Assembly (NCBI GenBank): GCA_003155465.1
Contig: PMCR01000491.1
Coordinates: forward strand, 1-10,254
Reading direction: 5' to 3'
Source: Myxococcales bacterium
Lineage (GTDB): Bacteria; Myxococcota; Polyangia; Fen-1088
DNA: 10,254 nucleotides
Each line of letters opens with the position of its first letter. Positions within the stretch are counted from its first letter, which is position 1. Shown piece after piece: positions 1 to 5,932 of the stretch. The notes below the pieces were generated by a model that worked only from the letters and a program-made list of their open reading frames with translations, was not told the origin of the DNA and searched no databases. The position numbers and the translations under genes are program-made.

Positions 1-2
1 TC

Positions 3-464
3 AACGGCATCGGCGAACGGGCGGGCAACTGTTCACTGGAGGAGTTCGTGATGGCGCTGAAGGTGCGCCAGGATGTCTTGCCCTTCGATACCGGCATCGT
101 GACCCAGCAGCTTTTCCCGGCCAGTCAACTGCTGACCGAGATCATCGGCGTGGGCGTCCAGCCCAACAAGGCCATCGTGGGCCGCAACGCCTTTGCCCAC
201 GAGGCGGGGATTCATCAGGACGGCTTCCTGAAGGAACGCACAACCTACGAAATCATGCATCCCAACACAGTGGGCGTACCCGCAAGCCAGCTGGTGGTGG
301 GCAAGCACAGCGGACGCCACGCCGTGGTCGACCGCTGCCAACACCTGGGATTCACCTTGAGCTCGCAGCAGATAGAAACTGTGTATCACCGGGTGATCGC
401 CGCCTGTGACCGCAAGAAATGGCTGTCCGACCAGGAGATCGCCGAAATCGCGCGCGCGGTGTAG
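3..464 (+). CDS. leuA: 2-isopropylmalate synthase-type enzyme, C-terminal part (5' end outside window), lacking the regulatory domain
   Basis: This is the 3' part of a DRE-TIM metallolyase gene of the LeuA group, which condenses acetyl-CoA with 2-oxoisovalerate in the first committed step of leucine synthesis in the cytoplasm. The frame is already open at the window start (NGIGERAGN, a hallmark of the barrel's C-terminal strands). It continues through the metal-binding region with HEAGIHQDG and the KHSGRHA motif, then the helical subdomain, and stops at TAG 462-464. Ordinary LeuA proteins carry a further roughly 120-residue leucine-binding domain, which is absent here. The other two frames downstream show nothing like it, so a simple frameshift is unlikely. 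The NAFAH...GIHQDG/KHSGRHA pattern favours isopropylmalate synthase, but short relatives such as homocitrate or citramalate synthase cannot be excluded without the N-terminal substrate-pocket residues. Confidence 0.88.
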   Translation, partial: NGIGERAGNCSLEEFVMALKVRQDVLPFDTGIVTQQLFPASQLLTEIIGVGVQPNKAIVGRNAFAHEAGIHQDGFLKERTTYEIMHPNTVGVPASQLVVGKHSGRHAVVDRCQHLGFTLSSQQIETVYHRVIAACDRKKWLSDQEIAEIARAV

Positions 465-510
465 GAGCTCGGATCGCATCTTGCTGTCGTGACCGTAGCC
501 GGCGATTATT

Positions 511-584
511 GCCACGGCCTGGCGGGAAATTCCGGGCCGGCCCTTCGGGCGGACCGGAATTCCACGACAGGCTCAGGCCACGGC
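511..584. repeat. Large imperfect inverted repeat / hairpin between leuA and the Hsp70 gene
   Basis: Outer arms gccacggcctg (511-521) and caggccacggc (574-584) pair at 9 of 11 positions. Inside them, GGAA(A)TTCCGG (525-535, one bulged A) pairs with CCGGAATTCC (554-563). The stem then continues through CCG/CGG and CC/GG with single mismatches to a CTTC loop at 543-546. It lies 47 nt after the leuA stop codon, so a transcription terminator or mRNA-stabilising stem is plausible. No T-run follows, so it is not a classical intrinsic terminator. A repeated palindromic element is an alternative, but no second copy was noticed in this window. Confidence 0.5.
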
Positions 585-689
585 CCACGACTACGTTTGC
601 GGCTTGCAGGACATACTCTGGAGTCCGGCGGTACGCCTGATGTAAGATGGTGTCCGCACCTCCTCCTCGATCCCTAATCGCACACTTCG

Positions 690-2288
690 ATGGCAGTCGT
701 TGGCATAGATCTGGGCACGACCAACTCCGTGGTCGCCACCGTGCGCGGCGGCGAGGTGGTCGTGGTGCCCAACAGCCAGGAGGGCTACCTTCACCCGTCG
801 GTGGTCTCGTTTTCCCCGGAAGGCCTCAAGTACTTCTCCGTGGATGCGGTAGCCCGTCGCATCCTGGACCCCAGGAACACGGTCTACTCGGCCAAACGAC
901 TCATTGGCCTGCCCTTCCGTTCCGACGAGGTGCAGAAAGCGCTGGTTCGACTGCCCTACGAGCTGCGCGAGGGCAACAACGAGCAGGCGGTCTTCATCGG
1001 GCCGGATCGCACGTACACCATCCCTGAAGTCTCCGGCCTCCTGCTGGGCTATCTGCGCCAGTGCGCCGAGCTTTTTCTGAGCGACTCAGTCAGCGCCGCC
1101 GTCATCACCGTGCCGGCCACCTTCAACGACTCCCAGCGCCGCGCGACCATGGACGCGGGACGCATCGCCGGCGTCGATGTGCTGCGCGTGCTCAATGAGC
1201 CCACCGCGGCCGCGCTGGCCTACGGGCTGGGTCAGAACATGTCGCAACGGATTGCGGTCTACGACTTTGGCGGCGGCACCTTCGACATCACCATCCTGCA
1301 GGTCGAGAACGACGTGTTCGAGGTGCTGGCCACGGGCGGGGACACCTTTCTCGGCGGCGACGACATGGACAGCGCCCTGCTCAACATTCTGGCCGAGCTA
1401 TTCAACGCCGAGCACGGCATCGATCCGCGCGGCGATCAGGCCGCGCGGTCGCGGCTTCTGATTGCCGCCGAGCAGGTCAAGCGCCACCTGTCCGACTTTC
1501 CCGAAGCCCGCGGCGATCTCAAGAACATCGCGATGGGTTCGAACGGCGAGCCCCTCGCGCTGCGCTTCCACATTGCACGCAGCGTTTTTGAAACCGCGGT
1601 TCGCGGGCTGGTCGGCCGAACCATCCAGGCCTGCCACGACGTGCTCTCCTCCGCGCAGCTCGCGCCCTCGCAGATCGACGAGGTGATCATGGTGGGGGGA
1701 ACCACCCGCGTGCCCATGGTGCGCGCAGAGGTGGAAAGGTACTTTGGTCGGCCTCCCCGCACCGATCTCAACCCCGACGAGGTGGTGGCCTGGGGCGCCG
1801 CCATCCAGGCCGAAAACCTGGCCAACGCGGGCGAGAACTTGCCCAGCCGTGCGGTCTTGCTCGACGTCACGCCCCGTGCCCTGGGGATCGCCGTCACCGG
1901 CGGTTTCGCCGAGCGTATCATCGATCGCAACGTGCCCGTGCCGGTGGAACAGACGCGCATTTTCAGCACCTCGTCCGACAACCAGACCTCGGTGCGCATC
2001 CAGGTCTGCCAGGGTGAATCGCGTCGCTTCGAGGAAAACGTGCCCTTGGGCGAGCTGGAGCTGACCGACCTGCAGCCGGCGCGGCGAGGCGAGGTTTCCA
2101 TCGAGGTGACATTCAAGGTGGACACCAACGGCATCTTGCGCGTGCGCGCGCGCGATGGCGCGACCGGGGCGGCCCGCGAAGCGGCGGTCAACGTGCGCGG
2201 TGCGATGAGTGAGTCCGAGGTCGAAGAAGCGGCGGAACGACAGAGGGTCGAGGAGGCGAGCAACCTCCCGGAAGTTCCGCAGGAGTAA
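690..2288 (+). CDS. Hsp70/DnaK-family chaperone lacking the C-terminal lid
   Basis: This is a 532-residue cytoplasmic Hsp70, an ATP-dependent chaperone expected to bind extended hydrophobic peptides. Phosphate-1 motif DLGTTNS is at residues 7-13, phosphate-2 motif [10 protein letters not shown] at 190-199, and the adenosine motif VGGTTRVP at 335-342. The interdomain linker VLLDVT is at 389-394 and a beta-type substrate-binding domain spans about 395-500 ([19 protein letters not shown]). The protein ends about 30 residues later, whereas DnaK of 610-640 residues has a full helical lid, so only the start of the lid remains. The start is firm: an in-frame TAA lies at 675-677 with no other start codon between. 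No clear Shine-Dalgarno precedes it. The J-domain gene follows after 3 nt, so the two are probably partners. It is unlikely to be the housekeeping dnaK, given the missing lid and the absence of grpE or a full dnaJ nearby. Confidence 0.95.
   Translation: MAVVGIDLGTTNSVVATVRGGEVVVVPNSQEGYLHPSVVSFSPEGLKYFSVDAVARRILDPRNTVYSAKRLIGLPFRSDEVQKALVRLPYELREGNNEQAVFIGPDRTYTIPEVSGLLLGYLRQCAELFLSDSVSAAVITVPATFNDSQRRATMDAGRIAGVDVLRVLNEPTAAALAYGLGQNMSQRIAVYDFGGGTFDITILQVENDVFEVLATGGDTFLGGDDMDSALLNILAELFNAEHGIDPRGDQAARSRLLIAAEQVKRHLSDFPEARGDLKNIAMGSNGEPLALRFHIARSVFETAVRGLVGRTIQACHDVLSSAQLAPSQIDEVIMVGGTTRVPMVRAEVERYFGRPPRTDLNPDEVVAWGAAIQAENLANAGENLPSRAVLLDVTPRALGIAVTGGFAERIIDRNVPVPVEQTRIFSTSSDNQTSVRIQVCQGESRRFEENVPLGELELTDLQPARRGEVSIEVTFKVDTNGILRVRARDGATGAAREAAVNVRGAMSESEVEEAAERQRVEEASNLPEVPQE
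2281..2285 (+). promoter_or_regulatory. Shine-Dalgarno for the J-domain gene, overlapping the end of the Hsp70 gene
   Basis: AGGAG lies 6 nt upstream of ATG 2292 and runs up to the Hsp70 stop codon (TAA 2286-2288). It is the only strong ribosome-binding site seen in the window. It selects ATG 2292 over the in-frame ATG at 2301, and its position suggests translation of the two chaperone genes is coupled. Confidence 0.7.
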
Positions 2289-2291
2289 GCC

Positions 2292-2849
2292 ATGGCGGGC
2301 ATGTCGACCGAGCAGCTTGCCGCCTTTGTCCGGCAGATCTTTCCGCGGCTGGATCAGGTCTCCTACTACGATCTTCTGGGGGTGCCCTCGGGCTCGGGCC
2401 AAGCGGCCGTGCGGGCCGCTTTCTATCGTCTGGCCGCCAATCTGCACCCCGACCGCTACCACACCATGGCCGACCGCGAACTCAAGCAACAGCTTGAGGT
2501 CATCTACGCCCGCGTCTGCGAGGGCTACCGGGTGCTCACCACACCCGACAAGCGCGCCGCCTATGAGCGGGCGCTCACCCAGGGCAAGAAACGTCTGACC
2601 GCAACCGACCGCGAATCGCGCGGCCTGCAGAACCCCGAGGACAGTCTCAAGCATCCCGAGGCAAAGAAGTTCTTCCGCATGGGCATGATCAGCTTGGGAC
2701 GCAAGGACTGGAAGGGCGCGGTCATGAGTTTCAACTTCGCCCGCGCCTTTGAGCCGGCTGCCGTGCTCATCGCACAGAAGCTGGCCGAAGCGCAGGCCGC
2801 TCTGGGCAAGACCGGGGGAGCGGGGGGCACTCCGCCCAAGACCCCTTGA
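2292..2849 (+). CDS. J-domain (DnaJ-like) co-chaperone with C-terminal TPR-like helices
   Basis: This 185-residue protein has a J-domain at about residues 24-93: YYDLLGVP at the first helix, the diagnostic HPD tripeptide at 52-54, and YRVLTTPDKRAAYE in the last helices. J-domains stimulate ATP hydrolysis by Hsp70, and the gene directly upstream encodes one. After a charged linker, residues about 121-172 form amphipathic helices with a TPR-like pattern (GMISLGRKDWKGAVMSFNFA), a possible client-binding or kinase-binding surface. The tail is Gly/Pro-rich. The zinc-finger and C-terminal substrate domains of classical DnaJ are missing, so it is a specialised type III J-protein. Its TGA (2847-2849) overlaps the TTG proposed as the start of the kinase. 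The overall length and the match between the strong ribosome-binding site and ATG 2292 support the start. Confidence 0.92.
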   Translation: MAGMSTEQLAAFVRQIFPRLDQVSYYDLLGVPSGSGQAAVRAAFYRLAANLHPDRYHTMADRELKQQLEVIYARVCEGYRVLTTPDKRAAYERALTQGKKRLTATDRESRGLQNPEDSLKHPEAKKFFRMGMISLGRKDWKGAVMSFNFARAFEPAAVLIAQKLAEAQAALGKTGGAGGTPPKTP

Positions 2850-4681
2850 CGGGGCCGCTCGACTCCCGCCCGACGTCTCCGCCTTCTGCCGGCAGCGTAG
2901 CGGGTCCATCGACTTTTCCCCACGGCCCCAAGGTGGGCACGCCGCTCGGCCGCTACCAGCTTCTCGACGTTCTCGGCCACGGGGCCATGGCCAGCGTGTA
3001 CCGGGCCCGTGACACCCAACTTGGTCGCGAAGTGGCGGTCAAGGTCATGGGCATGAACATCGCGACCCGTGGCGAAGGGGCCGAACGTTTCCGCCGCGAG
3101 GCCCACGCGGTCGCCGCGCTCAAGCATCCCGGCATCGTCGAGATCTACGACTTCGTGGACGCCACGGCCGACGAGCCGAGCTACATCGTGTCCGAGCTGA
3201 TCGAAGGCCCGACACTGCGACAACTGCTGGACGCGCGCCAAGCGCGCCTTCTGCCCGAGGTGGCCGCGCTCATCGTGTTGCCGGTGGCCGAGGCGCTGGC
3301 CACCGCTCATTCCCGCGGCATCGTCCACCGCGACGTCAAGCCCGACAACGTGATGATCGAGCGCAGCGGCGACCGCAGCCGCGTGGTGATCACGGACTTC
3401 GGCGTGGCCCATGTCACGGGCCTCGAAACCATGACCGCGTCCGGCGCCTTGGTGGGCTCGCCCGCGTACATGTCGCCCGAGCAGGCGCGCGCCCACGAGG
3501 TGGGTCCGGGCACCGACATCTGGGCACTCGGCGTCCTGCTCTACGAGATGGTCACCGGATGCTTGCCCTTCCCCGGCAAAGATCCCTTCTGCGTGATCGC
3601 TTCCATCGTGCTCGGCAGCTTCCGCCGCCCGTCCCAGATCGCTGCCACCGTCGGGCCGCGCTTCGAACGGATCGTTATGCGCTGCCTTTCGCCCAACCCG
3701 GCCGCGCGCTTCCCGAACGCGGGCGAGCTGGCCGCCAGTCTGCGCGATCTGGCCGGGGAAGCGGGGCTGCTGCCTGAGCAGCCGGCGCTGCGCCGTTTTC
3801 TCGACGATCCGGCCAAGTTCGAGGCCGAGCTTCGTCCCAAAATTGCCGACGCCGCGGTCGCCCAGGCGCGCATGCGAACACGACGGGGAGAGCTGGCGCG
3901 CGCCCTGGCCGAGATCGGACGCGCGACTGCGTATGTGCCCACCCACGCGGGCGCGAATGCCCTGCTCAAGAAACTGTCGGCCGGACGGACGGCCTTGCGC
4001 GTGGCTGGACTCGTCGTGGCGGGCCTGGTCCTGGCAACCATCACCTGGTCGGTTTGGCACCCACCCTGGCGAAAACCTGCGCCCGCGCTCTCTTCCAGGC
4101 AGCCCCTGCCACCGCCCAAGCCGAAGCCGGTTGTCTCGGATCCGCCAGCGCCCGGTCTGGCCGGCCCCGCGGCTTCACCCTCTGCCGAGGCAAGAGGACC
4201 GATCCCCGGGGCCGCCAGTGTGCCGCTACCACCGGCCGCCAAGGCACCGACCGCCCGTGCGACGTCCACTGCCGTCGCTAGGCCGAAGCCCGCTCGGCGT
4301 GCAGGCACGACGGGGACAGGCGCTGCTGCCCAGCCGGCGGCGACGCCGGCCGTGGCTCCTGCCGCGCAGCCGGTGCCTCCCCCAGCGCCAGAGCCCACGC
4401 CGGCGCCGGCAACGCCCGCAGCATCGGAACAGCCAAGACCGGGGGTAGTCCAGCTCTTCGCCACCGGCGCCATCTGCTACCCCAGCTTGGACGCCGAGCC
4501 GGTTTCCATTTTCATGCCTCGCTACCAAGGGGTGGCGCCCGGCCGGCACAAGATCTTCTGCACGCGCAACAAGGGTGGGGCCAAGGAACTGGTGGGCGAG
4601 ATTGACTTGCCACCAGGAGCCAGGGTCGAGCGCACCGTGACGCAGAGGGACGGCAAGCTCGTCCTGGCGCGACCCCAGTGA
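2846..4681 (+). CDS. Transmembrane Hanks-type Ser/Thr protein kinase (PknB-like) with Pro/Ala-rich extracytoplasmic arm and possible PEGA-like tail
   Basis: This is a 611-residue predicted inner-membrane Ser/Thr kinase. The catalytic domain spans about residues 37-300: glycine-rich loop LGHGAMASVY 43-52, ATP-anchoring VAVK with K66, helix-C E85, catalytic HRD 161-163 with N168, metal-binding DFG 184-186, and GSPAYMSPE ending at E212. All key catalytic residues are present, though the third loop glycine is alanine. A hydrophobic span at about 384-404 is a single transmembrane helix. It is followed by a Pro/Ala-rich stretch (about 405-530) and a compact tail with VAPGRHKIFC and PPGARVERTV, reminiscent of PEGA domains but divergent. 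The TTG start at 2846 overlaps the J-protein stop (TTGA), which argues for coupling. GTG 2933 is the main alternative and would trim a 29-residue low-complexity leader without harming the kinase domain. No convincing ribosome-binding site decides between them. Confidence 0.93.
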   Translation: MTGPLDSRPTSPPSAGSVAGPSTFPHGPKVGTPLGRYQLLDVLGHGAMASVYRARDTQLGREVAVKVMGMNIATRGEGAERFRREAHAVAALKHPGIVEIYDFVDATADEPSYIVSELIEGPTLRQLLDARQARLLPEVAALIVLPVAEALATAHSRGIVHRDVKPDNVMIERSGDRSRVVITDFGVAHVTGLETMTASGALVGSPAYMSPEQARAHEVGPGTDIWALGVLLYEMVTGCLPFPGKDPFCVIASIVLGSFRRPSQIAATVGPRFERIVMRCLSPNPAARFPNAGELAASLRDLAGEAGLLPEQPALRRFLDDPAKFEAELRPKIADAAVAQARMRTRRGELARALAEIGRATAYVPTHAGANALLKKLSAGRTALRVAGLVVAGLVLATITWSVWHPPWRKPAPALSSRQPLPPPKPKPVVSDPPAPGLAGPAASPSAEARGPIPGAASVPLPPAAKAPTARATSTAVARPKPARRAGTTGTGAAAQPAATPAVAPAAQPVPPPAPEPTPAPATPAASEQPRPGVVQLFATGAICYPSLDAEPVSIFMPRYQGVAPGRHKIFCTRNKGGAKELVGEIDLPPGARVERTVTQRDGKLVLARPQ

Positions 4682-4724
4682 TCGGGACCACCGCTTGCCG
4701 CATGAGGCGATACGACAACATGTT

Positions 4725-4739
4725 GGCGTCAAGAACGCC
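4725..4739. repeat. Small hairpin downstream of the kinase gene
   Basis: GGCGT (4725-4729) and ACGCC (4735-4739) can pair around a CAAGA loop, 44 nt after the kinase stop. With only 5 bp and no T-run, it is a weak terminator candidate at best. It is recorded because the 183-nt gap 4682-4864 should contain the boundary between two transcription units. Confidence 0.2.
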
Positions 4740-4822
4740 CGAACCACGACACATGGATCCGGCTGGCCTCAAGAAAACTCACTCCGTGGCTCGACCGGCC
4801 CGCCTTCATCTGGCGAAGGTGT

Positions 4823-4838
4823 TGGCCTGTTCGTTGCA
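4823..4838 (+). promoter_or_regulatory. Candidate sigma-54 (-24/-12) promoter for the lipoprotein operon
   Basis: TGGCCTGTTCGTTGCA matches the RpoN consensus TGGCACG-N4-TTGCW at TGGC and TTGCA, with the obligatory 10-nt gap between the GG and GC dinucleotides. Transcription would begin near 4849, leaving a leader of about 16 nt before the GTG at 4865. The site is in the intergenic region and in the right direction. A match of this quality could still occur by chance in a high-GC window, and no enhancer-binding-protein site was identified. Confidence 0.38.
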
Positions 4839-4864
4839 AGCACTGAGTGTGATAGCGTTGGGCC

Positions 4865-5932
4865 GTGGCTAGGCACAGGACCAGTTTCCTCATGCTGACC
4901 CTCCTGGCATGCGGCTCGACGAACTGCCTCCTGGATAACGGTCCCATCAACATGCCGCCCACCGTGCAAATCGCCGAGCCCAGCCAAGCGCTCCACCGGG
5001 GCGAAACGGTGACATTCATGGCGACCGTACACGACCCCGACCAGAGCACCGATTCGCTCAACGTGACCTGGTACCTGGATGCGAGTCCGCATTGTGACCA
5101 AGCAGTACCGATGGACTGCGCAAGCCAGCGCAAAGACCAGTGTTTCTACACCCCCAAGGCTCTTGGCTCGATTTGCGTCGTGGTACGGGTGGAGGACCGC
5201 TATGGCGCCAAGGCCACAGCCAGTTCTGTGTTCCTGGTGGAGAACTGGCCACCAATTGCCGTCATTGAACGAACCAGCCCTGCATCGGCGGCCACCACCC
5301 TGCCCCTGCTCAGCAAACTTACCTTCTCCGCGGCCAAGTCCACGGACCCCGACGATACGAATCTGACCTTCACCTGGACGGTCACCGAGCCCGACAGAAC
5401 CAGCCCTTCGGCAGAGATCTGCAGCTCGCCGGAGTCACAGACCGAATGCTCGTTCACGGCCACGATCCCCGGCAAGTACCACGTCCAAGTGATAGTCAGG
5501 GATCCGAGCGGTGGCCAGTGCGCTGCCTCGACTGACGTGGTGATCGACGAGGACAAGCCACCCTGCATCGCGGGAACCACCCCACGGTCGCTGCAAACCA
5601 TTGCCTTCTCGGACCAAAGCGCAGCCTTTGTTGTCGATAGCGTGGCCGACGACATCGATCCCTACCCGGAATCGACTTCGGGCACCTTCACCTGGCGGTA
5701 CCGCATCGGCAAGACGGGCGAGTTCCAGCGCCTGCCGACCATCTCCAACTCGAACCGATTCGCCGTGGGCCCCGCTTTCCTTGCGCCTGCCCTCGGTGGC
5801 GTCATCCAGATCCGGGTCGAGTACCAGGACAGCAAAGGCCACAGCCTCAGCTCCTGCGACCAGAACGCAGATCGTTGCGAACTGGTCCAGGGCTGCGCCC
5901 AGTGGGTCACATGGACGGTATCAGTCCTATGA
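4865..5932 (+). CDS. Predicted lipoprotein with PKD/Ig-like beta-sandwich domains, Cys-rich
   Basis: This is a 355-residue exported protein of unknown function. The N-terminus has a basic n-region (RHR), a hydrophobic core FLMLTLLA and a lipobox LLAC with the lipidated cysteine at residue 16, so it should be a signal-peptidase-II lipoprotein. Three beta-sandwich-like modules follow: about 33-125 (PPTVQI...VVVRVEDRYGA), about 128-230 (WPPIAVIE...STDPDD...YHVQVIVRDPSGG) and about 231-355. The first two have the PKD-like pattern of a P-rich entry, a D-P-D turn and a V-R-D exit strand. Thirteen cysteines are present, 12 of them outside the lipobox, suggesting disulfides after export. The start is GTG 4865: an in-frame TAG at 4853-4855 blocks longer forms, and ATG 4892 would leave almost no n-region. 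The stop overlaps the next start as ATGA. It may be a surface or periplasmic binding or structural protein, but no specific role is recognised. Confidence 0.82.
   Translation: MARHRTSFLMLTLLACGSTNCLLDNGPINMPPTVQIAEPSQALHRGETVTFMATVHDPDQSTDSLNVTWYLDASPHCDQAVPMDCASQRKDQCFYTPKALGSICVVVRVEDRYGAKATASSVFLVENWPPIAVIERTSPASAATTLPLLSKLTFSAAKSTDPDDTNLTFTWTVTEPDRTSPSAEICSSPESQTECSFTATIPGKYHVQVIVRDPSGGQCAASTDVVIDEDKPPCIAGTTPRSLQTIAFSDQSAAFVVDSVADDIDPYPESTSGTFTWRYRIGKTGEFQRLPTISNSNRFAVGPAFLAPALGGVIQIRVEYQDSKGHSLSSCDQNADRCELVQGCAQWVTWTVSVL

Noticed and set aside
643..648. TAAGAT as a -10 box for the Hsp70 gene
   Set aside because: No acceptable -35 lies at 16-18 nt, and a single hexamer is not enough to call a promoter.
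1398..2909. 503-codon minus-strand open frame across the Hsp70 and J-protein genes
   Set aside because: Its product is rich in Arg, Gly, His and Ala with no recognisable domain, and it lies wholly opposite clear conserved genes. In high-GC DNA the antisense frame is commonly open.
2561..4060. 499-codon minus-strand open frame opposite the J-protein and kinase genes
   Set aside because: It has a low-complexity Arg/Gly/His composition and no motif, while the plus strand carries an intact kinase. It is a shadow frame.
5875..5928. Extended N-terminus for the large lipoprotein
   Set aside because: It would place a lipoprotein signal 18 residues inside the protein. The ATGA overlap at 5929 gives a proper signal and coupling.
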